From assembly GCF_018131185.1 (NCBI RefSeq), contig NZ_JAFCJE010000012.1, positions 37,212 to 101,211 on the forward strand: a stretch of 64,000 nucleotides of DNA. Direction: 5' to 3'. Made by a program: the position numbers and the translations under genes. A model generated the notes under the pieces. The model did no database searches, was not told where the DNA came from, and worked only from the letters and a program-made list of their open reading frames with translations. Source of the stretch: Bradyrhizobium diazoefficiens (GTDB lineage Bacteria > Pseudomonadota > Alphaproteobacteria > Rhizobiales > Xanthobacteraceae). Each line of letters starts with the position of its first letter. Positions within the stretch are counted from its first letter, which is position 1. Positions 17,443-28,186 of this stretch are shown here, in pieces.

Positions 17443-19145
17443 TCGGCCGCTTCCTTGAACTCGTCAGGAAAATATTTGATCACGGTGGACAGCGGATTCG
17501 ATGCCGCCTGTCCGAGCCCGCAGATCGAGGCATCGCGCATCGCCTGGCTCAGTTCTTCCAGCAGAGCGCGGTTCCAGACCGGCTTCTGCATCAGCAGCGC
17601 CGCCTTCTGGGTCCCGACGCGGCACGGTGTGCACTGGCCGCAGCTCTCGTCCTCGAAGAATTTCATCAGGTTCAACGCGGCCGCGCGCACGCTGTCCTTC
17701 TGCGACAGGATCACGATCGCGGCCGATCCGATGAAACAGCCGTATTTCTCCAGCGTGCCGAAATCGAGCGGAATGTCGTCCATCGACGCCGGCAGGATGC
17801 CGCCGGACGCCCCGCCCGGCAGATACGCGTAGAACTGATGGCCGTCGGCCATGCCGCCGCAATATTCGTCGATCAGCTCGCGGACGGTGATGCCCGCGGG
17901 CGCCAGCTTCATGCCGGGGTTCTTGACGCGACCCGAGACCGAGAAGCTGCGCAGGCCATTGCGCTCATGACGACCATGGCCCTTCCACCAGTCGGCGCCC
18001 TTCTCGACGATGTCGCGCACCCACCACAGCGTCTCGATGTTGTTGATCAGCGTCGGCAGGCCGAACAGGCCGACTTGGAACGGATAAGGCGGCTTGTGCC
18101 GGGGCAGGCCTCGCTTGCCCTCGATGCTTTCGAGCAGCGAGGATTCCTCGCCGCAAATGTAAGCGCCGGCGCCGCGGCGCATGTGCAGCGTCGGACCGCC
18201 CGGCGGCAGCTTCGCGATCTCGCGCTCCAGGATCTCACGCGAGGCCGGATATTCGTCGCGCAGATAGATGTAGACGTCGGAAGCCTGCACCACATGCGCG
18301 CCGATCAGCATACCCTCGATGAATCGATGCGGGTCGCTTTCGAGATAGACGCGGTCCTTGAACGTGCCGGGCTCGCCCTCGTCGCCGTTGATCGCCATCA
18401 GCCGCGGACCGGGTTCGCCCAGCACCGCGCGCCATTTGCGTCCCGTCGGGAAGCCCGCGCCGCCGAGGCCACGCAACGAAGCGTCGTCGAGCCCCTTCAA
18501 GAGATCGTCCTTCGACAATTCGCCGGAGCGCACGCGGCCCAGCAGCTTGTAGCCGCCGCCGGCGACATAGGCGTCGTAGCCGACATAGTTGGGCAGATGC
18601 GCGTGGGTGTCGCCGGCCTTCGCCGCCGCCATGACATTGGCGACCGTGGCATGGTCGACGAAATTGTGCCCGACCTCGGCGGCAGGCGCAGTGTCGCAGC
18701 GGCCGACGCAGGGCGCGCGCACGACGCGGATGCCGGGACCCGACGCGCTCTGCAAATCCTCGAGCAGCTTCTCGCCGCCGAGCATCGCGCAGGTCAGCGA
18801 ATCGCAGACGCGGATCGTCAGCGGCGCGATGTCGGGCTCGCCTTCCTTCACCACGTCGAAATGGGCATAGAAGGTCGCAGTCTCGAACACCTCGGCGAAG
18901 GCGAGCTTCATCTCGTCGGCGAGCGCGGCCAGATGCGCGGCCGAGATCTGGTGATATTCATCCTGGATCAGGTGGAGATATTCGATCAGCAGATCGCGCC
19001 GCCGTGGCTTGTCGCTGAGCAGAAGCTCGATCTCGTGCGCGGCGGTCGGATCAACCTGGCGCCCTTTAGGGGTGGCCTTGGCGCGTCGGCGTCCCTCACC
19101 GGGGTGCTCGAACGGGCGGACCTTGTGCACGTCGTCGTGGATCAT
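17439..19145 (-). CDS. fdsB: Formate dehydrogenase gamma-beta fusion (NuoE-like + NuoF-like), NADH-forming
   Basis: This subunit passes electrons from formate oxidation to NAD. Residues about 30-185 are a NuoE/FdsG thioredoxin-like 2Fe-2S domain (CDSLTC then CVGRCD). The rest is NuoF/FdsB, with an NADH/FMN site (GLGGAGFPTGRKW and NGDEGEPGTFKDR) and a 4Fe-4S motif (SCGQCTPCRVG). In the classical system these are two genes; here one 568-residue protein carries both. The start at 19145 (MIHDDVHK) was preferred to the ATG at 19181 because upstream sequence looks like promoter and inverted repeats. A delta subunit gene was not found. Confidence 0.92.
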   Translation of the reverse strand: MIHDDVHKVRPFEHPGEGRRRAKATPKGRQVDPTAAHEIELLLSDKPRRRDLLIEYLHLIQDEYHQISAAHLAALADEMKLAFAEVFETATFYAHFDVVKEGEPDIAPLTIRVCDSLTCAMLGGEKLLEDLQSASGPGIRVVRAPCVGRCDTAPAAEVGHNFVDHATVANVMAAAKAGDTHAHLPNYVGYDAYVAGGGYKLLGRVRSGELSKDDLLKGLDDASLRGLGGAGFPTGRKWRAVLGEPGPRLMAINGDEGEPGTFKDRVYLESDPHRFIEGMLIGAHVVQASDVYIYLRDEYPASREILEREIAKLPPGGPTLHMRRGAGAYICGEESSLLESIEGKRGLPRHKPPYPFQVGLFGLPTLINNIETLWWVRDIVEKGADWWKGHGRHERNGLRSFSVSGRVKNPGMKLAPAGITVRELIDEYCGGMADGHQFYAYLPGGASGGILPASMDDIPLDFGTLEKYGCFIGSAAIVILSQKDSVRAAALNLMKFFEDESCGQCTPCRVGTQKAALLMQKPVWNRALLEELSQAMRDASICGLGQAASNPLSTVIKYFPDEFKEAAE

Positions 19146-19167
19146 CGATTCGTCTCGATCTCGTCTT

Positions 19168-19251
19168 TTAGAACGGCTCAAGTTCTAACTTCTGGCATGC
19201 CAGATGCCAAGATAATTCTCGCGTCCGCGAAGCCGGTTAGCGACAGCTAAC
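19168..19251 (-). promoter_or_regulatory. fds promoter region with three inverted repeats
   Basis: Upstream of fdsB there are: arms TTAGAAC/GTTCTAA seven bases apart (19168-19188); the 14-bp palindrome TCTGGCATGCCAGA (19191-19204); and arms GTTAGC/GCTAAC four apart (19236-19251). Read on the minus strand, TTGGCAT-N5-ATGCC (19194-19210) is a weak -24/-12 match. The 13-mer GGCATCTGGCATG (19196-19208, minus) recurs with one change in the perfect sigma-54 promoter at 21330-21351. Promoter assignment is inference. Confidence 0.5.
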
Positions 19252-19436
19252 GGCAAATCCTGAATCGCTGCTCGGACACGTCCAACGCGCCAACTGGTAG
19301 AACGAAGCCTGAATTGATCCGGAGATCAATAAAGGCCTCCCATGCTGCGATAGCGAAATCGCATCGCTCGCCGCTCCGGAGCGCCAAGCGGCGGGAAGCG
19401 CGCCTTGACGCGCTCCCGCTCGCGAGGAACGCGCGA

Positions 19437-21089
19437 TCAGAAGATCTTGACCGCGCTCTCAAGCGTCTTCCAGACACCCCAGGCCAGGGGAACGCCGACG
19501 AAGGCCCAGAACAGCCCCGCTTTGGCGTCGAGACCGCCGAAGCCGATACCGTAGGAACCGTGCGGCCCCGCGGCTGCGGCGGTGGCACTCGCCGCCTGCA
19601 ACTTGGCGACGTCGGCGTCCTTCATGTGCCATTTCGAATCGACCGGCTTGATCAGGTAGTTGCAGATCAGGCCCGCGATCAGCATCGCACACAGGATGTA
19701 CATGGTGGTGTTGTAGAGCTGATCGCGCGGCACGCCGGCCGCGAGCTGGAACTCGCGGATGTAGTTCACCACGACGGGTCCGATGATGCCCGCGGTCGAC
19801 CATGCCGTCAGCAGCCGGCCGTGGATGGCCCCGACGAACTGGGTGCCGAACATGTCGGCGAGATAGGCCGGCACGGTGGCGAATCCGCCGCCATACATCG
19901 ACAGGATGATGCCGAAACCGACCACGAACAGCAGCTTCGAGCCCATCGCCGCGAAGGTCGGCGCCAGCGCATAGAGCACGATGCCGAGGATGAAGAACGT
20001 ATAATAGGTGTTCTTGCGCCCGATCTTGTCCGACAGCGAGGCCCAGAAGAAGCGGCCGCCGATGTTGAACAACGACAGCAATCCGGCGAAGCCCGCGGCG
20101 ATCGCCGCGATCTGCGCCTTCTGCCCGGCATCGAGCGCGTTGAAGCCGACATCCGGCAGACCGATCAACTTGCCGCCGAAGATCTCCTGCAGCATGGGCG
20201 AGGCCATGCCGATCACGCCGATGCCGGCCGACACGTTCAAGCACAGCACCCACCAGATCAGCCAGAACTGCGGCGTCTTGTGCGCATCGTTGAGATGGAC
20301 GTTGTTCTTCGAGATCATCGCATTGGCCTTCGACGGCGGGGTCCAGCCCTCGGGCTGCCAGCCGGGCGGCGGCAAGCGATAGCGGAATGCGCCGATCATC
20401 ATGAACACGAAGTAGATGACGCCCATCGCGACGAAGGTCTCCCAGACGCCGACCGAGCTCGGGCTCTTGAAGTAGTTCATGAGGAGGTTCGCCAGGGGCG
20501 CGCCGATCATGGCGCCGCCGCCGAAGCCCATGATGGCCATGCCGGTCGCCATGCCGCGGCGATCGGGGAACCATTTGACGAGCGTCGACACCGGGGAGAT
20601 GTAGCCGAGGCCGAGACCGATGCCGCCGATCACGCCCGAACCCAGCCATAACAGCCAGAGCTGATGGGTGTAGATTCCGATCGCTCCGAGGAAGAGACCG
20701 CCGCACCAGCACAGCGCCGAGACGAAGCCCGCCTTGCGCGGCCCCACGCGCTCCAGCCAGCCGCCCCAGACCGCAGCCGCGATACCGAGCAGCACGAAGA
20801 ACAGGGTGTACATCCATCCCATGCTGGCGACCTTCCAGTCGCAGCTCGTCGTGAACAGCTCCTGCCACAGCGACATGTCCGGGCAGGCCTTTGGCGCGCT
20901 GATGCCTATCGCGCGCGACAGCGGCAGCCAGAACACGGAGAAGCCGTAGGCCATGCCGATGCACAGATGGATGCACAGCGCCGCCGGCGGCACCAGCCAG
21001 CGATTGAAGCCGGCCGTCGCGATCGTGCGTTCACGATCGAGAAAGCCGGAAGCACCAACTGGTGCAAGAACGGTATCAGCAGTCGTCAT
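19437..21089 (-). CDS. OFA-family (oxalate/formate antiporter type) MFS transporter
   Basis: A 550-residue inner-membrane protein with about 12 helices and MFS loop motifs (WFPDRRGMATGMAIMGFGGGA; SLSDKIGRKNTYY). Sequence style and its inserted periplasmic loop near residue 75 match the oxalate/formate antiporter family. The start at 21089 was chosen because GGGAGG lies at proper distance. It is followed by the fds operon, so import of oxalate or formate to feed formate dehydrogenase is the natural reading; related monocarboxylates are possible. A perfect sigma-54 promoter lies about 240 bp upstream. Confidence 0.88.
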   Translation of the reverse strand: MTTADTVLAPVGASGFLDRERTIATAGFNRWLVPPAALCIHLCIGMAYGFSVFWLPLSRAIGISAPKACPDMSLWQELFTTSCDWKVASMGWMYTLFFVLLGIAAAVWGGWLERVGPRKAGFVSALCWCGGLFLGAIGIYTHQLWLLWLGSGVIGGIGLGLGYISPVSTLVKWFPDRRGMATGMAIMGFGGGAMIGAPLANLLMNYFKSPSSVGVWETFVAMGVIYFVFMMIGAFRYRLPPPGWQPEGWTPPSKANAMISKNNVHLNDAHKTPQFWLIWWVLCLNVSAGIGVIGMASPMLQEIFGGKLIGLPDVGFNALDAGQKAQIAAIAAGFAGLLSLFNIGGRFFWASLSDKIGRKNTYYTFFILGIVLYALAPTFAAMGSKLLFVVGFGIILSMYGGGFATVPAYLADMFGTQFVGAIHGRLLTAWSTAGIIGPVVVNYIREFQLAAGVPRDQLYNTTMYILCAMLIAGLICNYLIKPVDSKWHMKDADVAKLQAASATAAAAGPHGSYGIGFGGLDAKAGLFWAFVGVPLAWGVWKTLESAVKIF

Positions 21090-21329
21090 AAGCATTACCT
21101 CCCAAGCGCGGCCTTGCCGGCACATCGGTTTGAGACCTGTCGTGCGTGCTTGGCAGCCGCGCATGACCGGTCGGACTTCATTCATGCCGAAGTGGAATCG
21201 TGTGGTGCGCATCCCGTCGTGTGCGCCATGCAAGTAGCTGATCGCGAGCGATGTCCCTTCACCTCGCGAGCAGCGTTGCAGTGACGGCTATCGCGCCCTC
21301 ATCCCCCCTCAACACCCTGTCTTGAGGAG

Positions 21330-21345
21330 AGCAACGCGCGTGCCA
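21330..21345 (-). promoter_or_regulatory. Sigma-54 (-24/-12) promoter for the OFA transporter gene
   Basis: On the minus strand the sequence is TGGCACGCGCGTTGCT, which fits the consensus TGGCACGNNNNTTGCW at every fixed base. It faces the transporter gene. Predicted start of transcription is near 21318, giving a leader of about 230 bases. Confidence 0.85.
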
Positions 21346-21397
21346 GATGCCGCATCCTGATGAATCAACAACTTCCCGCGGCGCAATGCGCCGCTTG

Positions 21398-21433
21398 GGA
21401 CAAAATGTCCTGAAATCCCCGGACAAAATGTCC
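21398..21433. promoter_or_regulatory. Twin enhancer-type palindromes for the sigma-54 activator
   Basis: GGACAAAATGTCC occurs identically at 21398-21410 and 21421-21433 (23 bp start to start, about two turns). They lie roughly 55-100 bp upstream of the sigma-54 promoter, the usual place for sites bound by an NtrC-type activator; the second abuts the kinase gene stop at 21436. The response regulator at 23453-24886 is the obvious candidate to bind them. Confidence 0.75.
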
Positions 21434-21435
21434 AG

Positions 21436-23452
21436 TCAGGTCGCCTCGGGCAGCCACACCGTGAACGTACTTCCGGAGCCGACCCGGCTTTCGGCCGTGA
21501 TCTGCCCGCCCTGGCGCTTGACCAGCGTCTGGCTGATCGAGAGCCCCAGCCCGGTGCCTTGCCGCTGCTTCGTCGTGTAAAAGGGATCGAAGATCTTTTC
21601 GATCACCTCACTGCTCATGCCGATGCCGGTATCGGTGACCTCGATGGCAACGCCTTGATTGCCGTCGCGCTCGGCATCGAAGGACTGCAGCGTCAGGGTT
21701 CCGCCATCCGGCATCGCGTGAATCGCGTTGACGACGAGATTGACCAGCACCTGCTGCAGCTCGTTGCGGTTCATCAGCACCAGCCGGCTGGCGCGGTCGT
21801 CCCTGACGACGGCGATCTCGGTCTTGTTCAGGAGATGCTGCACCAACGGCAGGCAGTCCGAGATGACGCTCGCGGGGGCGTGGCGCTCGACATAGCCGGC
21901 ATATTCCTCCGGCCTTGCGAACTGCAACAGCTTGGTCACGATCTGGCTGATGCGGTGGATCTGCTCGTCGAGCAGGCGGAACTCGACCTTCGCCTTGTCC
22001 GCATCGGTCCCGAACACGCTGCGGATGACGTCGAGATTGCCCTGCATCACCGCGATCGGATTGTTGATCTCGTGCGCGACGCCGGCGGTGATCTCGCCGA
22101 TCGCAGCCAGCTTCTCCGACATGACGAGCTGCTTGGTGGTTGCCTCGAGCTTGAGATTGGCATGCTCGAGGTCCCTTGTGCGCTCCCGCACCCGGACGTT
22201 CAGTTCCTCGTTCCATTCCCGGAGCTGTCGGTCGCGTTCCTGGATCTGGTCGAGCAGGCTGTCGAGGTGGACCGCGACGCGGCCGATCTCGTCACCCGAT
22301 CCCGGCATCTTCGTCCGGGCGGAGAGGTTGCCCCGCTCCACCTCGGTGATGGTCGCCGTGACGCGCTCCAGCGGCATGAAGATGGAGCTGGCCCAGCGCA
22401 GGAAGATCGGCACGGTCGCTGCCGTGATCGCGACGAACGCCGCGATGATGATCACCAGCGTCTGGTATTTGGCTTCGCTGAAAGGCTTTTCCAGAAAGCC
22501 GACATAGAGCATGCCGACGCGCTTGCCATAGCTGTCGACCAGCGGCTCGTAGGCGGAGATGTACCAGTCGTTGACCACGAAGGCGCTGTCGAGCCAGGTG
22601 CGCCCCTCGCCCAGCACCGCCGAGCGCACCGCCGCCGACACCCGCGTGCCGAGCGCGCGCCGTCCCTCGAACAGGCGTACGTTGGTCGAGATCCGCACGT
22701 CCTCCAGGAACAGCGTCGCGGTGCCCTGGCTGCCCTCCGGCAGGCTCGCCGCGCGATAGACGAGGTCGTTGATCGTATCGATGAATTCGAGATTCTGGTT
22801 GAGCAGCGTGCCGCCGACCAACGCTGCGGCGCCACCGTCAGGCAGCATCGCACGGCTCGCCGCATGCACGACCATGCCGCGCGTCTCGGTGCTGCGATCG
22901 GTCGGCACCGCATTCGGAGTCGACACGAGGTCGAGCCGTGCGCGCTCGGCCAGCATCGGCGAGATCGCGGCGAGTTCGTCATTGCCGAAAATGTCGATGC
23001 CCGTCGAGGGCACCTCACCCGACAGCGCCGAGGTGATGATCGGCCAGTCATTTCTCGGTTGATGCTGCAACGGCGGCGATGAGGCCAGGATGTCGCCGCG
23101 GCCGTTGGTCAAATACAGGAAATCGAGACCGAATTCCTTGCGGGCCTCGTCGAGCAGATCGCGCAGGGACCCGCGCGCGTCCGGCGCCAGCACCTCATGA
23201 AAGCGCGCCGACAGGCTGAGCGCCCGGATCTGGACGCCGGTCTTTTCGAGGATGCGGGCGAGATATTGGTGGGCGATGGTCAGATCGCCGTTCACCTTGG
23301 AGATCAGGGTCGCGTCGAACTTTGCGTTCCAGCGATAGATCGCAACCCCGAGCAGGAGCGGCAGGATGACCAGCATCGGCAGCAGCGCGATTGCGAGCAG
23401 CCGGAAGCGGACGGAGCGTCCCCGGACGGGTTTACCCCTGCGGTCCGGCGCA

Positions 23453-23460
<8 letters not shown>
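21436..23460 (-). CDS. Sensor histidine kinase (Cache-type sensor, HAMP, HisKA, ATPase)
   Basis: A 674-residue membrane kinase. Order: first membrane helix (about 20-38), a large periplasmic Cache-like sensor domain (about 45-350), second helix (about 360-382), HAMP, coiled coil, HisKA with phospho-acceptor His near 463 (GVAHEINNPIAVMQG), and the ATPase domain with N, G1 and G2 boxes (NLVVNAIHAM, DTGIGM, GTGLGLS). The start at 23460 overlaps the response-regulator stop by eight bases. With its partner it likely senses an external carboxylate and controls the adjacent transporter; the ligand is inferred. Confidence 0.93.
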
Positions 23461-24886
<1,426 letters not shown>

Positions 24887-25015
24887 GCCCGACGTCTTGG
24901 GGTTTGAGAGATCATCCAGCGCAAGAACGGCGCCCTTCGCATCGCAGCGAAGCTCCTGCCGTTTCCACCGTGGAAGCAGCATAGTCAACCGTTACGGCCG
25001 TGAACATTCGCCTTT

Positions 25016-25249
25016 CTACGGGCGATCGCCCTTTTCGATCAGGAACACGATCCGCGCCTCATTGCGCGCGGCGACCTCGACCTTGTCGCCGGTCTCGCGG
25101 ATCAGGTTCGGGATATCGATGATCGAGAGGGGATCGGTGCAATGGACTTCGAGCTGGTCCCCTGCTTTGAGCGGCTTGAGTGCCTTGCGCGTCTTGAGCG
25201 CCGGCAGCGGGCATTTCAGCCCGGTGAGATCGAGTGTCGTCCTGGTCAT
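25016..25249 (-). CDS. TusA-family sulfurtransferase
   Basis: A 77-residue protein with the TusA signature (DLTGLKCPLPALKTRKAL, sulfur-carrying Cys at 13). TusA proteins pass persulfide sulfur to acceptors such as molybdenum cofactor and thiolated tRNA. Its place beside moeA, mobB and fdhD suggests supplying sulfur for FdhD-dependent activation of formate dehydrogenase; that link is inference. The ATG at 25249 was chosen to match the family N-terminus. Confidence 0.88.
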   Translation of the reverse strand: MTRTTLDLTGLKCPLPALKTRKALKPLKAGDQLEVHCTDPLSIIDIPNLIRETGDKVEVAARNEARIVFLIEKGDRP

Positions 25250-25293
25250 CGCCGCAACATGGCGGGGCGGGGCGGCCGCGTCAACGTGAGGCC

Positions 25294-26550
25294 TCAGATC
25301 AGGCCGGCGTAGGCCAGGAAGCCGACGCCCTGCCCGGGCTCCACGCCGGTGACGGCTTCGTCGAGCTCGACCAGGCCGTCGGTCTCGACCAACGACGACA
25401 GGAGGCCCGCGCCTTCGCGCGGAAACTTGGTTACCTCGAGCGCACCGTCCTGCCCCTTGCGCAGGAAGACGCGTACATATTCGCGCCGGCCTGCCTTCTT
25501 CTTGTAGGTGAACGCCGCACGCACAGGGATCGGCGTCAGCGGCTCCGGCAAGCCGCCCGCCAGCGCCAGCACCGTCGGCCGGACCACATGGACGAAGGTG
25601 ACGAAGCTCGCGACGGGATTGCCGGGCAGCCCGATCAGCGGCGTGCCGCCGATGATGCCCATCGCCACGGGACGGCCCGGCTTGATCGCCATCCGCCACA
25701 ACACCAGCGAGCCGATGCTCTCGACCGCCGCCTTGACGTGATCCTCCTCGCCGGTCGAAACGCCGCCGGTGGTGAGGATCAAATCATGGCGGCCTGCAAC
25801 CTGCTTCAAGCCATTCGCGAGGGAGGTCTGCTCGTCGCGCAAAATGCCGAGATCGCTGACCTCGCAGCCGAGGCGGCGCAACATCGCCATCAGCATGAAG
25901 CGGTTGGAATCGAACAGCTGTGAGGCCGCGCGTGGCTCGCCGGGCGAAGCCAGCTCGTTACCGGTCGAGAACACCGCAACGCGAATGCGCCTGACGACGT
26001 CGAGCGTGACAAGCCCGAACGCCGCGGCGAGCGCGACGTGCTGCGGCAGCAGGCGCTGGCCGGCGCGCAACGCGATCTGGCCCTCCGCGATGTCTTCGCC
26101 TGCGGGACGGACATTGGCCCCACGCTTCAGCCCCGGCGGCAGCACGACCTTGCCGGAATCCTCGATGCGGACATCTTCCTGCATGAAGACGGTCTCCGCA
26201 CCCGGCGGCATCGGCGCACCCGTGAAGATGCGCGCGGTGTGGCCGGGCTTGATTGGTGCCTGCGCTAGTCCGCCGGCCTGGATGCGACCATCGAGCGGGA
26301 ACGCCTGCTCGGCGCGATCAGGAAGATCGGCGTTGCGCACGGCGTAGCCGTCGACGGCCGAATTGGTGAAGGGCGGCAAGGGCAGCGGCGCCGCCACGTC
26401 GCGCGCCAGCACGCGACCGTCCGCCTCGACGAGTGTCACCGTCTCCAGATCGGCGATCGCGTTGACGCGCGTCGTGATGAGACCAACGGCCTCGTCGACC
26501 GACATCATAGGGCCGCCGAAGGCAAAGCAATCGTCCGAAAGTTGTGCCAT
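25294..26550 (-). CDS. moeA: Molybdopterin molybdotransferase MoeA
   Basis: MoeA inserts molybdate into adenylylated molybdopterin. The 418-residue protein has the typical order: N-terminal domain (SVDEAVGLI), the metal-insertion region (PPFTNSAVDGYAVRNADLP, about 58-76), the MogA-like domain with TTGGVSTGEEDHVK (about 262) and PLIGLPGNPVASFVTF, and the C-terminal beta domain. It lies ten bases after mobB and is probably in one operon with it. Confidence 0.93.
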   Translation of the reverse strand: MAQLSDDCFAFGGPMMSVDEAVGLITTRVNAIADLETVTLVEADGRVLARDVAAPLPLPPFTNSAVDGYAVRNADLPDRAEQAFPLDGRIQAGGLAQAPIKPGHTARIFTGAPMPPGAETVFMQEDVRIEDSGKVVLPPGLKRGANVRPAGEDIAEGQIALRAGQRLLPQHVALAAAFGLVTLDVVRRIRVAVFSTGNELASPGEPRAASQLFDSNRFMLMAMLRRLGCEVSDLGILRDEQTSLANGLKQVAGRHDLILTTGGVSTGEEDHVKAAVESIGSLVLWRMAIKPGRPVAMGIIGGTPLIGLPGNPVASFVTFVHVVRPTVLALAGGLPEPLTPIPVRAAFTYKKKAGRREYVRVFLRKGQDGALEVTKFPREGAGLLSSLVETDGLVELDEAVTGVEPGQGVGFLAYAGLI

Positions 26551-26559
26551 GGTGCCTCG

Positions 26560-27087
26560 TCAGCGTATCGCGGCGCTCTTCGCCACAGCTTCCTCGACCG
26601 GCATCGCCGCGCGCAGCAGCAATGCGGCAGCAGCCGCGATATCGTCGAGATGGACAGTCGGCAGCCCGGTGTCAATGGCCGTGTCGGTCGCGATCCCGGC
26701 AATCCCGGGATCGTCTGGAAACAGCAGCGGCTTGGCGTTCGCCGCGCGATGCACCTCGATCTTGCGGTGCGGCTCGCGCTTGAAGCCCTCGACCACGACG
26801 AGATCGACCGCGGACAGCTTGCTCAAGAGTTCCGGCAGGCGCGGCTCCGCGGCGCCACGCAGCTCATGCATCAGGGCCCACCGGTTTGACGACGCAACCA
26901 GCACTTCGGCCGCGCCGGCCTCGCGATGCCGCCAGGAATCCTTGCCGGGCAAATCGACGTCGAACCGGTGATGCGCATGCTTGATGACGGAGACGCGCAG
27001 GCCCTGCGCGTTGAAATGCGGGATCAGCCGCGTCAACAGCGTGGTCTTGCCCGCCCCGCTCCAGCCTGCAAGGCCGATGACTTTCAT
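26560..27087 (-). CDS. mobB: Molybdopterin-guanine dinucleotide biosynthesis protein MobB
   Basis: A 175-residue GTP-binding adaptor for MobA with a P-loop at the N-terminus (GLAGWSGAGKTTLLTRL, residues 5-21), then HAHHRFDVDLPGKDSWRHREAGA, typical of MobB. It starts the mobB-moeA unit. Supplying the guanine dinucleotide cofactor fits the needs of FdsA. Confidence 0.93.
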   Translation of the reverse strand: MKVIGLAGWSGAGKTTLLTRLIPHFNAQGLRVSVIKHAHHRFDVDLPGKDSWRHREAGAAEVLVASSNRWALMHELRGAAEPRLPELLSKLSAVDLVVVEGFKREPHRKIEVHRAANAKPLLFPDDPGIAGIATDTAIDTGLPTVHLDDIAAAAALLLRAAMPVEEAVAKSAAIR

Positions 27088-27137
27088 AACCGTTTGATCT
27101 CCTACGGCTCGCCAGCCGGTGGAACCAACGCTCCCTC

Positions 27138-27223
27138 CCCGTCATTGCGAGCGGAGCGAAGGAAATCCAGAGTGTCTCCGAGGATGCATTTCTGGATTGC
27201 TTCGCTGCGCTCGCAATGACGGG
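27138..27223. repeat. Intergenic inverted-repeat element (CCCGTCATTGCGAGCG type)
   Basis: About 86 bp with long complementary ends (CCCGTCATTGCGAGCGGAGC at left, its near reverse complement at right), lying between the divergent mobB and fdhD genes. I recognise it as a common dispersed element of Bradyrhizobium-like genomes. It can form one extended hairpin. Confidence 0.8.
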
Positions 27224-27295
27224 TGGAGGCATTTTTGCCCATTCGCTGCCATGCTTATATCGGCTTGACCCGAATGTCATGCTAACCTCGCGACC

Positions 27296-28186
27296 ATGAT
27301 GAAGATCGACAAAGCTCCCGTGCCCCTGATCATCCCCGACCCGGACGACCCGCGCCTGACCCAGAGCGTGACCGGGACCGACCAGACCGGCGCCAGGGTC
27401 GAGATCAAGGTGCCGATGGAGCGGCCGCTGACGCTCTACCTGAATGCCCAGGAGATCGTCACCATGATGACGATCGGCGACTACCCGGAATATCTGGCGC
27501 TCGGCTATTTGCTGAACCAGAACATGCTGAAGTATAATGACGCGGTGACCGAGGTCGAATACGACGACGACCTCCAGGTGGTCGTGGTGCGCACCACGCA
27601 CCACACCAATTTCGAAGCCAAGCTGAAGAAGCGCACGCAGACCTCCGGCTGCGCGCAAGGCACCGCCTTCGGTGACCTGCTCGAGGCGGTCGAGAGCGTG
27701 GCGCTGCCGAAGGCCGAGCTGCGCACCTCCTGGCTTTATCAGATGACGCAGACCATCAACACCATGCCCTCGCTCTATCTCGAGGCCGGCGCGATCCACG
27801 GCTGTGTGCTGTGCAAGGAGGGCAGGCCACTCTGCTACACCGAGGATGTCGGCCGGCACAACGCCGTCGACAAGATCGCAGGCTGGATGTACCGCCACGG
27901 CGTCGATGCATCGGACAAGATCCTCTACACCACGGGGCGTCTCACCTCGGAGATGGTGATCAAGACGGTCCGCATGGGCATTCCGATCCTGGTGTCGCGC
28001 TCCGGCTTCACCGCCTGGGGTGTCGATCTCGCCCGCCAGGTCGGGTTGACGCTGGTCGGACGCACCCGCGGCAAGCGCTTCATCGTCCTCGCGGGCGAGG
28101 AACGCATCGTCTACGACCAGGACCTCGCTTACGTCGAGGAGGAATCGGCCAAGCACAAGCGCAAGGGTGAAGGTGGTGACGACTAG
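27296..28186 (+). CDS. fdhD: Formate dehydrogenase accessory sulfurtransferase FdhD
   Basis: FdhD carries sulfur from a cysteine desulfurase to the molybdenum cofactor of formate dehydrogenase. The 296-residue protein shows GCVLCKEGRPLCYTEDVGRHNA (stretch about 168-190; two cysteines form the sulfur-relay pair CxxC-like loop) and TTGRLTSEMVIK. The start ATG at 27296 is followed by a second ATG. It overlaps mobA by 20 bases, so the two are one operon. Confidence 0.94.
   Translation: MMKIDKAPVPLIIPDPDDPRLTQSVTGTDQTGARVEIKVPMERPLTLYLNAQEIVTMMTIGDYPEYLALGYLLNQNMLKYNDAVTEVEYDDDLQVVVVRTTHHTNFEAKLKKRTQTSGCAQGTAFGDLLEAVESVALPKAELRTSWLYQMTQTINTMPSLYLEAGAIHGCVLCKEGRPLCYTEDVGRHNAVDKIAGWMYRHGVDASDKILYTTGRLTSEMVIKTVRMGIPILVSRSGFTAWGVDLARQVGLTLVGRTRGKRFIVLAGEERIVYDQDLAYVEEESAKHKRKGEGGDD

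Noticed and set aside
15439..17832. 797-codon plus-strand frame opposite fdsA
   Set aside because: It is a shadow of the formate dehydrogenase gene, which has all its iron-sulfur and active-site motifs on the minus strand.
19194..19210. Firm sigma-54 promoter for fds
   Set aside because: Several bases of the consensus are wrong, unlike the perfect site at 21330-21345; reported only as weak.
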